A stretch of DNA of 64,000 nt from assembly GCA_024072375.1 (NCBI GenBank), contig CP099617.1:1035001-1099000 (forward strand), given 5' to 3'. Below the pieces are notes generated by a model. It worked only from the letters and a program-made list of their open reading frames with translations, was not told where the DNA came from and did no database searches. The stretch comes from Sphingomonadaceae bacterium OTU29LAMAA1. GTDB taxonomy: Bacteria > Pseudomonadota > Alphaproteobacteria > Sphingomonadales > Sphingomonadaceae. Positions 17,800 to 27,080 of this stretch are shown here, piece after piece. Within the stretch, counting starts at the first letter, position 1. Each line of letters begins with the position of its first letter. A program made the position numbers and the translations under genes.

Positions 17800-18548
17800 T
17801 CGCCTTTCCCTGCGAGGGCGAAACCCTGATCGGCACGGTCGATGTCGCGCCCGGCAAGACCGGCCTGCTGATCGTCTCCGGCGGCAACGAAATCCGCTGT
17901 GGCGCGCATCGCGGCATGGCGCTGCTGGCGCAGCAAGTCGCGGCGGCGGGCTATCCGGTATTCCGTTACGACCGTCGCGGTATCGGCGACTCGACCGGCG
18001 AGAACGCCGGCTTCCTCGGCGCCAGTCCGGATTTGATAGCCGCCGCATGCGCCTTCCGCAGCCATGCCTGGCAGGTCGACACACTCGTCGGCTTCGGGAA
18101 TTGCGACGCTGCCAGCACGCTAGCCCTCTTCGGTCGCGCTGCCGGGATCGACCGCCTGATCCTCGCCAACCCCTGGACGGTAGACGATGCCGACGACCTG
18201 CCTCCCGCCGCCGCGATCCGCGCGACCTACCGCCAGCGCCTGACCAGCCCCGCTGCATGGCGCAAGCTGGTCACCGGCCGGATCAATATCACCAAGGCTG
18301 TCAGTGGTTTACGCAAAATCTCTGTGAAACGTCCGCAGGTCCTCGCTGACAAAGTCGTTCACGCCATCGAAGCGTGGGACGATGCGGCGCATGTGATTCT
18401 CGCCACCGCAGATGCGACGGCGCAGGCCTATGCCGCCGCCGCCGGTGATATGCCCGCGCAACGGATCGACACGGCATCGCACAGCTTCGCCCGCGAGTCG
18501 GACCGGCACGCATTGTCCGATGCCGTCCTCGCCGTACTGTCCCGCTAG
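17787..18548 (+). CDS. Alpha/beta hydrolase 1, exosortase A system-associated
   Basis: A 253-residue alpha/beta-hydrolase. The oxyanion region is LLIVSGGNEIRCGAHRG and the strand-loop YRYDRRGIGDS-like segment appears as FRYDRRGIGDSTG. The nucleophile elbow is GFGNCDAAST, with cysteine at the nucleophile position, as in dienelactone-hydrolase-like enzymes and in this exosortase-associated family. The start ATG at 17787 overlaps the end of hydrolase 2; four codons further upstream are also open. The stop converges with the trxB stop with three bases between. Confidence 0.9.
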   Translation: MRSLIAFPCEGETLIGTVDVAPGKTGLLIVSGGNEIRCGAHRGMALLAQQVAAAGYPVFRYDRRGIGDSTGENAGFLGASPDLIAAACAFRSHAWQVDTLVGFGNCDAASTLALFGRAAGIDRLILANPWTVDDADDLPPAAAIRATYRQRLTSPAAWRKLVTGRINITKAVSGLRKISVKRPQVLADKVVHAIEAWDDAAHVILATADATAQAYAAAAGDMPAQRIDTASHSFARESDRHALSDAVLAVLSR

Positions 18549-18551
18549 ATC

Positions 18552-19520
18552 CTATTCCGCCGCCTCGGCCATCTCCTCGAATTCCGCCGCCGCCAGGAAC
18601 CGCTCGGCATCCAGTGCCGCCATGCATCCGGTGCCTGCTGCGGTCACCGCCTGCCGGTACACCTTGTCGGCCACGTCGCCGCAGGCGAACACGCCGGCCA
18701 CGCTGGTGCGTGTCGATCCCGTCTCGACCGCGATATAGCCGTCGTCGTCCAGCGCCAGATGCCCGCGGAACAGCTCGGTCGCCGGATGATGCCCGATCGC
18801 GACGAAGCCGCCCTCGACATCCAGCTGCGAATGTTCGCCGGTGACGGTATCCTCCAGCGTCAACGCCACCAGCCCGGCATTGCCGCCGCCATCCACGAAT
18901 TCGCGCACTTCCTTGTTCCACAGCACCGTGACGTTGGGATGCGCATGCAACCGCTCCTGCAAAATCCGCTCGGCACGCAGGCTGTCGCGGCGGTGGATCA
19001 GCGTCACGTCATCGCTGTGGTTGGTCAGGTACAGCGCCTCCTCGACCGCGGTGTTGCCGCCGCCGATCACCGCCACCTTCTTGCCGCGATAGAAAAATCC
19101 GTCACAGGTCGCGCAGGCGCTGACGCCCTTGCCCTTCATCGCCTCTTCGCTCTCCAGCCCCAGCCACTTGGCCTGCGCGCCGGTCGCGATCACCAGCACC
19201 TCGCCCTCGTACACGTCGCCACCGTCGCCGATCAGGCGGAACGGTCGGCGCGACAGGTCGACCTCGACGATCGTGTCCCACATCAGCCGGGTGCCGACAT
19301 GCTCCGCCTGCTTCTGCATCTGCTCCATCAACCACGGGCCCTGGATCACGTCGGCGAAGCCCGGATAATTCTCGACGTCGGTCGTCGTGGTCAGCTGTCC
19401 GCCCGGCTGGATGCCCTGCACCACGATCGGCGCCATGCCCGCACGCGCGCCATAGATCGCCGCCGACAGCCCCGCCGGACCGGAGCCGAGGATGAGCATG
19501 CGCGTGGTATGAGTCGTCAT
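18552..19520 (-). CDS. trxB: Thioredoxin-disulfide reductase
   Basis: This 322-residue FAD/NADPH oxidoreductase reduces thioredoxin in the cytoplasm. The FAD-binding GSGPAGLSAAIYGARAG starts near residue 12, the redox-active pair is Cys136/Cys139 (CATCDG), the NADPH-binding motif is GGGNTAVEEALYL, and the C-terminal FAD motif is GVFACGDVADKVYRQ. Length is typical of bacterial low-molecular-weight TrxB. It is transcribed alone, convergent with the XrtA hydrolases and divergent from the formate-dehydrogenase-like gene. Confidence 0.97.
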   Translation of the reverse strand: MTTHTTRMLILGSGPAGLSAAIYGARAGMAPIVVQGIQPGGQLTTTTDVENYPGFADVIQGPWLMEQMQKQAEHVGTRLMWDTIVEVDLSRRPFRLIGDGGDVYEGEVLVIATGAQAKWLGLESEEAMKGKGVSACATCDGFFYRGKKVAVIGGGNTAVEEALYLTNHSDDVTLIHRRDSLRAERILQERLHAHPNVTVLWNKEVREFVDGGGNAGLVALTLEDTVTGEHSQLDVEGGFVAIGHHPATELFRGHLALDDDGYIAVETGSTRTSVAGVFACGDVADKVYRQAVTAAGTGCMAALDAERFLAAAEFEEMAEAAE

Positions 19521-19835
19521 GGAACGGGTGCCTGTCGGGAAGGGAAGATTCGGACCCTGATCTAGGGTATCGCAGGGCAGATTTGAACCGCCCGCATCGC
19601 GACCGGCGGTCCACCGGTGCGAACGCCTGTCCTACACGGCGCCGAACCGGTATGATGCAAGCATGCTCCGTATGTCCGCACCGATGGCCGCAGTCCCTCC
19701 GGTCGCGTGCGGGGGCCGTTTCCGACGGCGACGTACCGTCAACTTCGGCAACTTCCGCGTCGCCCGACTCGCGCGGCCGACGTGCATCCAAGCCTGTTCC
19801 AACGCGTTACACCGGCGAAGCGAAGGGGATATCCG
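19521..19835. other. Divergent intergenic region between trxB and fdhF-like gene
   Basis: These 315 bases must contain the promoters for trxB (leftward) and the molybdoenzyme (rightward). I see no convincing small ORF, RNA gene or repeat. Open frames crossing it lack ribosome-binding sites and known motifs. Confidence 0.5.
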
Positions 19836-22121
19836 TTGAGCGACGACACCATCAACACCGATCCGTATACTGGCGCCGCGGGTGGCTGGGGTTCGATGAA
19901 GTCCCTCGCGGAGATCGGCCTGCGCGAAAAGAACGGGCCCGAAACCGCCCGCGAACTCACCCGCCAGAACAAGCCCGGCGGCTTCATGTGCGTGTCTTGC
20001 GCCTGGGGTAAGCCCGCGCACCCCCATGTTGCCGAATTCTGCGAGAACGGGGCCAAGGCGACGGCATGGGAACTCACCAGCTACCGCACCACGCCTGAAT
20101 TCTTCGCCAGGCACACCATCGCCGAATTGCGCGGCTGGAAGGATTTCGACCTCGAACAGGCCGGCCGCCTCACCCATCCGATGAAATACGATGGCGCTAC
20201 CGACAAATACGTCGCAGTCAGCTGGGCGGAGGCATTCGCGGACATCGGCGCCCATCTGAAGCGCTACGATCCGAAGAAGGTCGTCTTCTATGCGTCCGGC
20301 CGCGCGAGCCTCGAAACCAGCTACATGTGGGCGCTGATGGCGCGCATGTACGGTAGCCAGAACCTGCCCGATTCCTCCAACATGTGCCACGAGACGACCT
20401 CCGTCGGGCTGAAATCCGCGATCGGCTCGCCCGTCGGTACGATCCACCTGTCCGACTATGACGTCTGCGACGCGATCTTCTATTTCGGTCAGAATCCCGG
20501 CACCAACAGCCCGCGCTTCCTCCATCCCCTGCGCTCCTGCGCCAAACGCGGGGTCGAGATCGTCGTGTTCAATCCGCTGAAGGAACGCGGTCTCGAACGC
20601 TTCACCGATCCGCAGAACCCGATCGAGATGGCGACCGGCAAATCGACGCCGATCGCCAGCCAATATCACCAGGTGAAGGCCGGCGGCGACATCGCCGCGA
20701 TCCTCGGCATCTGCAAATATGTCATCGAGGCGGACGACCAATGCCAACGGATCAACGCCCCGGCGATCCTCGATCACGCCTTCATCGCCGAACACACGAC
20801 GGGCTTCGATGCGTTCGCCGACATGGCCCGCGCCACCGACTGGTCGACGATCGAGCATGAAAGCGGCCTGTCTCGGCAGGATATCGAGGCCGCCGGCGCA
20901 GTCTACGCCCGGTCGAAACGGGTGATCTGCGTCTATGGCATGGGCCTGACCCAGCACGTCCACGGCATCGATAATCTCCACACGCTGGTGAACCTGATGC
21001 TGTTGCGCGGCAACGTCGGCAAGCCCGGCGCGGGCTTCGGTCCCGTCCGCGGTCACAGCAACGTGCAGGGCCAGCGCACGGTCGGCATCACCGAAAAGCC
21101 GGAACTGGCCCCGCTGGACCGGCTGAAGGAACTCTACGATTTCGAACCGCCGCGCGAGAAGGGCTGGGACACGGTCGATGCGTGCGAGCACATCATCGAC
21201 GGCAGCGCGCAGGCGTTCCTCGGTCTTGGCGGCAATCTCGCGCGTGCAGTGCCCGATACCGCCGCGATCGAGCCGGCATGGCAGCGGCTCGACCTGACGG
21301 TCAGCATCGCAACCAAGCTCAATCGTACGCACCTGTTGCCGGGCAAAACCTGTTACCTGCTCCCCTGCCTCGGCCGGATCGAAACCGACGAACAGGCCGG
21401 GGGTGCGCAGGCGGTGACGATGGAGGACAGCTTCAGCCGCATCTACGGCTCGCGCGGCCGGGCGACCCCGGCGGCGGAAACGCTGCTGTCCGAACCGGCG
21501 ATCGTCGCCGGCATCGCAACGGCGACGCTCGCCCCCAATCCGAAGGTCGACTGGAACGCGTGGGTCGGGAATTACGATCTGGTCCGCGACGCGATCGAGG
21601 CGACCTATCCCGACAAGTTCGACCGCTTCAACGATCGGATGTGGACACCGGGCGGCTTCTGGAAGGGCGTGCCCGCCGCGCATCGCCAATGGCTGACCGA
21701 AAGCGGGCGCGCCGAATTCAACATACCCACCGCATTGAACGCCACGGGCTTCGCCGAAGCTCCCGGCCGGTTCCGTTTGATGACCCTGCGCTCGAACGAC
21801 CAGTTCAACACCACGGTGTACGGCTATCACGATCGCTTCCGCGGCATAAAGGGCACGCGCGACGTCGTCCTGATGAACCGTGCCGACATGGCGGAAATGG
21901 GACTGGCGCCGCACGATCTCGTCGACATGGTCGGCGACGCCGATGAAACGACGGAGCGCCGCGTGCCAAAGCTGATGGTCGTCCCCTACGACATTCCACG
22001 CGGTTGCGTCGGTGGCTATTATCCGGAATGCAACATCCTCATATCTGTTAAGCACAAGGCCGAGCAAAGCCATGTTCCGGCAGCGAAATCGGTGCCGGTC
22101 CGGCTGGAGAGGGCAGCCTGA
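19836..22121 (+). CDS. FdhF/YdeP family molybdopterin oxidoreductase (formate dehydrogenase-like)
   Basis: A 761-residue member of the DMSO-reductase superfamily, FdhF/YdeP branch. The N-terminus has YTGAAGGWGSMKSLAE and a Cys pair in GFMCVSCAWGKP. Further cofactor-binding segments are FYASGRASLETSYMWAL, DSSNMCHETTS, IFYFGQNPGTNSPRFLH and the C-terminal LRSNDQFNTTVYGYHDR. The cytoplasmic enzyme would oxidise formate or a related compound. I chose a TTG start at 19836 because AAGGGG lies eight bases upstream; a GTG 43 codons earlier gives a tail with no family similarity, and the ATG at 19896 would cut off conserved residues. It is followed directly by mobA and fdhD. Confidence 0.9.
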   Translation: MSDDTINTDPYTGAAGGWGSMKSLAEIGLREKNGPETARELTRQNKPGGFMCVSCAWGKPAHPHVAEFCENGAKATAWELTSYRTTPEFFARHTIAELRGWKDFDLEQAGRLTHPMKYDGATDKYVAVSWAEAFADIGAHLKRYDPKKVVFYASGRASLETSYMWALMARMYGSQNLPDSSNMCHETTSVGLKSAIGSPVGTIHLSDYDVCDAIFYFGQNPGTNSPRFLHPLRSCAKRGVEIVVFNPLKERGLERFTDPQNPIEMATGKSTPIASQYHQVKAGGDIAAILGICKYVIEADDQCQRINAPAILDHAFIAEHTTGFDAFADMARATDWSTIEHESGLSRQDIEAAGAVYARSKRVICVYGMGLTQHVHGIDNLHTLVNLMLLRGNVGKPGAGFGPVRGHSNVQGQRTVGITEKPELAPLDRLKELYDFEPPREKGWDTVDACEHIIDGSAQAFLGLGGNLARAVPDTAAIEPAWQRLDLTVSIATKLNRTHLLPGKTCYLLPCLGRIETDEQAGGAQAVTMEDSFSRIYGSRGRATPAAETLLSEPAIVAGIATATLAPNPKVDWNAWVGNYDLVRDAIEATYPDKFDRFNDRMWTPGGFWKGVPAAHRQWLTESGRAEFNIPTALNATGFAEAPGRFRLMTLRSNDQFNTTVYGYHDRFRGIKGTRDVVLMNRADMAEMGLAPHDLVDMVGDADETTERRVPKLMVVPYDIPRGCVGGYYPECNILISVKHKAEQSHVPAAKSVPVRLERAA

Positions 22122-22633
22122 TCCGCGGCCTCGTCCTCGGCGCGATCCTGGCCGGCGGACGATCGAGCCGGTTCGGCAGTGACAAGGCATGTGCGCTGCT
22201 GGACGGCCGCCCTCTGCTCGATCACGTCCGCGAAGGGCTCGCCCCCCACGTCGATGCCGTCGTCGTGATCGGCCGGGCGGGCGGTATTCCCGATCTGCCG
22301 TCTCCCGATCTGGGGCCGCTTGGCGGCATCGCCGGCGCGCTCGATCACGCCGCCACGCACGGCTTCGGCACGGTGTTGACCGTGGGTTGCGACATGCCCC
22401 GGCTCCCCGCCGATCTGCTCGAATCGCTGCTACGTCGAGCGCCCAGCTATTGTACCGACGCTCCCATTCTCGGTCATTGGCCGTCCACACTGGGCGCGCA
22501 GGCGCTGAGCTACATCGCGACATCGGCACGGCGATCGGTCCGTGGTTGGGCGAACGGCATCGGCGCGTTACCGATCGCTGCGTCGGGGCCACTGGCGAAC
22601 GTCAACACGCCCACGGACATGATGACACTGTGA
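22118..22633 (+). CDS. mobA: Molybdenum cofactor guanylyltransferase
   Basis: Reading from 22118 gives a 171-residue MobA that attaches GMP to molybdopterin. The nucleotide-binding motif LAGGRSSRFGSDKA appears near residue 11, then GPLGGIAGAL and TVGCDMPRLPADLL. No ATG, GTG or TTG precedes this motif in frame; the first GTG at 22265 would delete the nucleotide-binding site. The likely start is CTG at 22118, overlapping the fdhF TGA by four bases (CTGA), with GGAGAGGG at 22106-22113 as ribosome-binding site. Supplying bis-MGD cofactor to the upstream enzyme fits its position. An ATC start one codon later cannot be excluded. Confidence 0.85.
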   Translation: MIRGLVLGAILAGGRSSRFGSDKACALLDGRPLLDHVREGLAPHVDAVVVIGRAGGIPDLPSPDLGPLGGIAGALDHAATHGFGTVLTVGCDMPRLPADLLESLLRRAPSYCTDAPILGHWPSTLGAQALSYIATSARRSVRGWANGIGALPIAASGPLANVNTPTDMMTL

Positions 22634-23439
22634 CGTCGTTTCGGAACGAGCCCATCGGTATCCTGCGTCCCGATGGTGTCTGCGCCCCGGGAACGCGCGA
22701 CATCGCGATCGAGGCCCCCGTCGCGATCGAGGTCGATGGGCTGGGCTATGCGGTGATGATGATGACGCCCACGGACCTGACCGCGTTCGCCATCGGCTTT
22801 ATGCTGACCGAGCGGCTGGCGGACGTACCGGCCGATGTGATCGATATCGATCCCTTCGAATCACCGGCCGGCTGGATCGTCCGGATCGCACTGGCCGACA
22901 ATTGCCGTGCCCGCATCCACGACCGCGTACGCCACCGCACCAGCGACACCGCCTGCGGGCTTTGCGGCATCGCCAGTCTGGAACAACTCATTCGGCCCGT
23001 CACCGGACGCCCGCCTCGCCCTACGGTCGACGCTGGCGCGGTCTTCTCCGCACTGGGCTCGCTCCGCGCGCATCAGCACCTCAACGCCGCCACCGGCGCC
23101 GCCCACGCCGCCGCCGCCTGTTCCGCAGCGGGCGGCATCGTCGCGCTGTTCGAGGACGTCGGCCGGCACAATGCGCTGGACAAGCTGATCGGCGATCAGG
23201 CGCGCAATGTGGGTGCACCCGCGGCTTTCACGCTGGTGACGTCCCGGATCAGCTTCGAAATGGTCGACAAGGCACTGGTGTCGGGCACACCGTTGCTCGT
23301 CGGCATATCCGCTCCCACCAGTCTTGCGGTCGATCACGCACGGGCGCACGGCCTTACCCTGCTGGCCCTCGCCCGGACCGATTCGCTTCTGGTTATGAAC
23401 GATCCATGGAAGGTGTTTGACGTAAGTCGACGCGCTTAA
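22630..23439 (+). CDS. fdhD: Formate dehydrogenase accessory sulfurtransferase
   Basis: A 269-residue FdhD, which transfers sulfur from a desulfurase to the molybdenum cofactor of formate dehydrogenase. The essential cysteine pair is Cys109/Cys112 (ACGLCGIASLE). The C-terminal half has FEDVGRHNALDKLIG and SRISFEMVDKAL, both hallmarks of the family. The start is GTG at 22630, overlapping the mobA stop (GTGA). A longer frame upstream is a shadow of mobA. Its stop overlaps the stop of the convergent small membrane-protein gene by three bases. Confidence 0.95.
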   Translation: MTSFRNEPIGILRPDGVCAPGTRDIAIEAPVAIEVDGLGYAVMMMTPTDLTAFAIGFMLTERLADVPADVIDIDPFESPAGWIVRIALADNCRARIHDRVRHRTSDTACGLCGIASLEQLIRPVTGRPPRPTVDAGAVFSALGSLRAHQHLNAATGAAHAAAACSAAGGIVALFEDVGRHNALDKLIGDQARNVGAPAAFTLVTSRISFEMVDKALVSGTPLLVGISAPTSLAVDHARAHGLTLLALARTDSLLVMNDPWKVFDVSRRA

Positions 23440-23732
23440 TGGCCCCAGTCCCAGACGTGCTCCGACCAGTTCCGCACGGCCGCTGCGGTATCGCTGAACC
23501 AACTCACGACGATATGTCGGTATGCGCCCTCCAGAAAGACGCTGTCGGCTACGACGAGCACCATCAGCACGGCAGACCACAACACGCCGCGATGCATCGG
23601 TTCGGGTTTGCGAACCAGCTTCACCTCGGTCGCACGACGTTCCGCCAGCCGCCGCTCCGGTCCCGCATAGGCGGCGGAGGGTGCGATGCGACGCTCGACC
23701 CTGCGGCGCTCGTTGGGGAAGTTATACGACAT
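23436..23732 (-). CDS. Small single-pass membrane protein, unknown function
   Basis: A 98-residue protein with a strongly basic N-terminus rich in Arg (NERRRVERR, ERRLAERRATE), one transmembrane helix (VLWSAVLMVLVVADSVFLEGA, about residues 50-70) and a short Trp-containing tail (WSEHVWDWGH). I do not recognise the family. It is convergent with fdhD and shares its last bases with it. Confidence 0.65.
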   Translation of the reverse strand: MSYNFPNERRRVERRIAPSAAYAGPERRLAERRATEVKLVRKPEPMHRGVLWSAVLMVLVVADSVFLEGAYRHIVVSWFSDTAAAVRNWSEHVWDWGH

Positions 23733-23831
23733 CGCGATGCCTCGACCGGGAGCAGACCCGATCGTCGCACAGGGAAGGTTTACAAATCGTTCGTATCGCA
23801 GGTGGCGGTCACGACGGCGGCACTACCGAAA

Positions 23832-23908
23832 TGGTAGCGGAGGAGGGACTTGAACCCCCGACCCCAGGATTATGATTCCCGTGCTCTAACCAGCTGAGCT
23901 ACTCCGCC
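23832..23908 (-). tRNA. tRNA-Met (CAT anticodon)
   Basis: A 77-base cloverleaf with encoded CCA. The acceptor stem is GGCGGAG paired with CTCCGCT (first pair G-U), the D arm is GCTCAGCTGGTTAGAGC, the anticodon stem is CGGGA/TCCTG with loop ATCATAA, and the T arm is GGGGG-TTCAAGT-CCCTC. Anticodon CAT with a paired first position and no GGG/CCC anticodon stem points to elongator Met rather than initiator. A tRNA-Ile with modified C34 is the alternative. Confidence 0.93.
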
Positions 23909-23952
23909 CCGCCGTGTGAGGGCGCGCCTATAAGTGGGGGATGCGGCGTCCG

Positions 23953-24471
23953 TCAAGCGAACATGTGCCGGGAAAGCGCCTCCCATGGTCCGCCGCGATA
24001 CCACCAGGTCGCAAGACCGGCGATTTCGGCATCCCATGGTTTGAAATCGCGGGTTAGCGCAGCCATCAGCAGCTTTGCGATGTTCGGCTGCACCTTGTTC
24101 TGGATGGTGACGTGCGGACGCCATCCGCCGGCGTCCTGCGGGGTCAGCATGCCCGTGAACGCCTCGGCGAGATCGCGACGGATCGCGATCAGCTCGGGCG
24201 ACTCAATTCGATAGGCGACGCCGCGGCCGAGCGACATCAGCCCGCCGACGCGTGCTCTGGGCGCCCGCACGCCGCGGGTCAGCTCGGACAGGCGATGCTT
24301 CAGCTCGCCCTCCGCAGAGGGCGGCAGGTGGTGGAATAACGTCAGATGCGCCGACAGCACATTGCGTTCCGGCGGGAAGTGCGCCGCGCGCTGCGCGTCG
24401 AACCAGCCCTGATCGCGACGGCCGAACAGGGCGGTCACGATGATGGGCGCCGGGCCGTTCTCGGTCGTCAA
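23953..24471 (-). CDS. 2'-5' RNA ligase / cyclic phosphodiesterase-like protein
   Basis: A 172-residue member of the 2H phosphoesterase superfamily (LigT/ThpR-like). The two signature motifs are HLTLFHHL (His42) and HVTIQNK (His120), the paired H-x-T/S-x catalytic histidines. Such proteins hydrolyse cyclic nucleotide phosphodiester ends or act as RNA ligases; substrate unknown here. The start appears to be TTG at 24471, overlapping the kup stop (TTGA), so it is coupled to the potassium transporter gene. Confidence 0.85.
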   Translation of the reverse strand: MTTENGPAPIIVTALFGRRDQGWFDAQRAAHFPPERNVLSAHLTLFHHLPPSAEGELKHRLSELTRGVRAPRARVGGLMSLGRGVAYRIESPELIAIRRDLAEAFTGMLTPQDAGGWRPHVTIQNKVQPNIAKLLMAALTRDFKPWDAEIAGLATWWYRGGPWEALSRHMFA

Positions 24472-26390
24472 ATCTCGACCTGGCTACCAAGCTCGACGAC
24501 GCGATTGGTCGGCAGGCGGAAAAATTCCATGGCACTTTCCGCGTTGCGCAGCATCCAGGCGAACAGCTTTTCGCGCCACAACATCATGCCGGGCCGCTCC
24601 GACGGCAGCAGCGTCTGCCGCGACAGGAAGAAGCTGGTGTCCATCATCTTGAAGTCGGCGCCGCATTCGTGAACGCGCTTCAGCGCCGCCGGCACGTCGA
24701 CCTCCTCCATGAAGCCGTATCGCAGGATGAGGCGGTAGAAGCCCTCGCCCATGGCGTCATTGGTCGCCCGCTCCGCTTCGGGCCAATACGGCTGCGCGAC
24801 GATCTTTACGGTCAACAGGATGACGCGCTCGTGCAGCACCTTGTTATGCTTCAGATTGTGGAGCAGCGCGTGCGGTACGCCATCTGCGGTCGATGTCATG
24901 AACACCGCCGTCCCCGGCACGCGACTGGCTGAATTCGCGGCGGAAGTGATGAACACCTTGATCGGCATCGCCGCCTCCCGCAGCCGGTCCATCATCAGTT
25001 GCCGCCCCTTCGACCAGGTGGTCAGGAAGGTGAAGACGATGAGGCCGATCATCAGCGGGAACCAGCCGCCATCCGGCACCTTGGTAAGGTTCGCCGACAG
25101 ATAGGCACCGTCGACGAGGAAGAAGAGCGAAAGAAGCGGCGCGGCGGCATAGAGCGGCCAGTTCCAGAGCCGGGTGAGCGCGACGCCGAGCAGGCAGGTG
25201 TCGATGAACATCGCGCCGGTCACGGCGATCCCGTACGCCGAGGTGAGGTTCGACGAGGTCCGGAAGAACAACACCAGCAGGATCACCATCACCATCAACA
25301 TCCAGTTGACCAACGGGATGTAGATCTGGCCGGCAGTCGCCGCACTCGTGTGCTCGATGCGCAGGCGCGGCATGAAGCCGAGCTGGATCGCCTGCTGTGT
25401 CACCGAGAAGGCGCCGGATATCACCGCCTGGCTGGCGATGATCGCCGCCATGGTGGCAAGGATCACCAGCGGCAACTGCAGGCTATCCGGCGCGAGCATG
25501 TAGAACGGGCTTTTCAACGCCTCCTGCCCCTCGCGGAACAGCAAGGCACCCTGCCCCATATAGTTGCACATCAACGCGGGGAGGACGAACACCAGCCACG
25601 ACAGCCCGATCGGTTTACGACCGAAATGCCCCATGTCGGCATACAGCGCCTCTGCGCCGGTGACGGCCAGCACAACCGATCCGAGTGCCAGGAATGCCCG
25701 CAGCGGATCGATCAGGAAGAACTCCGCGGCATAATGTGGCGAAAAGGCCTTGAGCACCTCCGGCGTCTGGACGACGCTGATCAGGCCGAGCACCGCGATC
25801 ACCGCGAAATAGACCAGCATGATCGGCCCGAAGACAAGGCCGATCCGCGCGGTGCCGCTCTTCTGCACCCAGAACAGGGCGATCAGGATCGCGATGACGA
25901 TCGGCAGCACGAGTCCCGAAAACGCCGGCGCCGCGATCGCCAGCCCCTCGACCGCACCGAGCACGGTCACGGCCGGAGTGATCATCGAATCTCCGTAGAA
26001 CAACGATGTCGCAAACACGCCGAGCAGGATGATACCGGCGGACCAGCGCTTGCTCTTGGTTCGACCGGAGACCAGCGCCAGCAGCGCGAGGCTACCGCCC
26101 TCTCCCTTGTTGTCCGCACGCATGATGATCGCGACATATTTGATCGTCACCACGATCATCATCGACCAGAACATCAGGCTGAGCACACCCATGATGTGCA
26201 GCGGGTCGAGCGTCAGCTGATGATGCCCGGCGAAGGTTTCGCGAAAGGCGTAGAGCGGGCTGGTGCCGATGTCGCCGAAGACGATGCCGATCGCGCCGAC
26301 CGCAAGCTTGAGCATCCCGTCCGCGTGATGACCGTGATCACCCTCGTCGCTGCGCGCGTTAGGGACGGCGGCGGATACAGGCGTGCTCAC
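24468..26390 (-). CDS. kup: Kup-type low-affinity potassium transporter
   Basis: A 640-residue inner-membrane K+/H+ symporter. The N-terminal signature [20 protein letters not shown] is present, twelve hydrophobic helices follow over residues 25-460, and the rest is a cytoplasmic C-terminal domain ([17 protein letters not shown]). Length matches the family. The start is GTG at 26390 without a strong ribosome-binding site; the next internal ATG at MLKLAVG would keep all membrane helices. It is probably cotranscribed with the RNA-ligase-like gene downstream. Confidence 0.95.
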   Translation of the reverse strand: MSTPVSAAVPNARSDEGDHGHHADGMLKLAVGAIGIVFGDIGTSPLYAFRETFAGHHQLTLDPLHIMGVLSLMFWSMMIVVTIKYVAIIMRADNKGEGGSLALLALVSGRTKSKRWSAGIILLGVFATSLFYGDSMITPAVTVLGAVEGLAIAAPAFSGLVLPIVIAILIALFWVQKSGTARIGLVFGPIMLVYFAVIAVLGLISVVQTPEVLKAFSPHYAAEFFLIDPLRAFLALGSVVLAVTGAEALYADMGHFGRKPIGLSWLVFVLPALMCNYMGQGALLFREGQEALKSPFYMLAPDSLQLPLVILATMAAIIASQAVISGAFSVTQQAIQLGFMPRLRIEHTSAATAGQIYIPLVNWMLMVMVILLVLFFRTSSNLTSAYGIAVTGAMFIDTCLLGVALTRLWNWPLYAAAPLLSLFFLVDGAYLSANLTKVPDGGWFPLMIGLIVFTFLTTWSKGRQLMMDRLREAAMPIKVFITSAANSASRVPGTAVFMTSTADGVPHALLHNLKHNKVLHERVILLTVKIVAQPYWPEAERATNDAMGEGFYRLILRYGFMEEVDVPAALKRVHECGADFKMMDTSFFLSRQTLLPSERPGMMLWREKLFAWMLRNAESAMEFFRLPTNRVVELGSQVEI

Positions 26391-26513
26391 GAGCGGTAAG
26401 ACCGATCCGACACGATGCGAAGACCGGTAGTGTTCCCAACCTGTTCCATAACGATGCGCCTTAGCATGGGCTGAATGGACGGAGCAACGGCAGGCCGGCG
26501 CAAGCCGTGCCGC

Positions 26514-26957
26514 TCAGGGACGGCGAAAGACCTCGCGGATCACGAAGTGCGACGCGAGACGCGTGACACCCGGCAGACGCGACAGCGTTTCACGGTGGAT
26601 GCGCTCGAAGGTGTCGTCGCGGCGCACCTCGACGTGCAGCATATAGTCCGCCTCGCCGCTCATAAGGAAGCAGTCGCGGATTTCAGGGATTTCCGCGATC
26701 TCTCGCTCGAACGTCGCCATCGTCTCCTCTCGCTGGTCGCGCAGCGTCACATTGACCAGCACGACGCTGGGATTGCCCCGTGCCGCCTTGCTGAGCACCG
26801 CGCGATATCCGGCGATAAAGCCGCGCTCCCGCAGCGATCCGACACGGCGGTGCGCCGCACTCGGCGACAGTCCGACCGCGTCGCCCAGTTCCGCGCTGGT
26901 TAGATCGGAATTGGCGATCAGCTGGGACAGGATACGGCGATCGATGGCGTCGAGCAT
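26514..26957 (-). CDS. Lrp/AsnC family transcriptional regulator
   Basis: A 147-residue regulator. The N-terminal helix-turn-helix is seen in LDAIDRRILSQLIANSDLTS and LSPSAAHRRVGSLRERGF, and the C-terminal RAM ligand-binding domain in FLMSGEADYMLHVEVRRDD. It is divergent from alanine dehydrogenase with 123 bases between starts, so it most likely controls that gene in response to an amino acid, as Lrp-type AldR regulators do; this link is inferred from context. The frame stays open far upstream but that part is antisense to ald. Confidence 0.93.
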   Translation of the reverse strand: MLDAIDRRILSQLIANSDLTSAELGDAVGLSPSAAHRRVGSLRERGFIAGYRAVLSKAARGNPSVVLVNVTLRDQREETMATFEREIAEIPEIRDCFLMSGEADYMLHVEVRRDDTFERIHRETLSRLPGVTRLASHFVIREVFRRP

Positions 26958-27080
26958 GTAGATTGCGTTACATCGGTTTACGACGCGATGATATCCTGCG
27001 GAAGCGACGCTGACCGGACGAGATTGCGACCTTCTCCCGCACGACCTTCTGTATGGCGGTCGGCAGAAGAGGAGATAATC

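Noticed and set aside
19632..22592. A 986-codon open frame on the minus strand opposite fdhF and mobA
   Set aside because: It is antisense to genes with strong family motifs, has Arg/Gly/Ala-rich composition typical of a shadow frame in GC-rich DNA, and has no recognisable domain.
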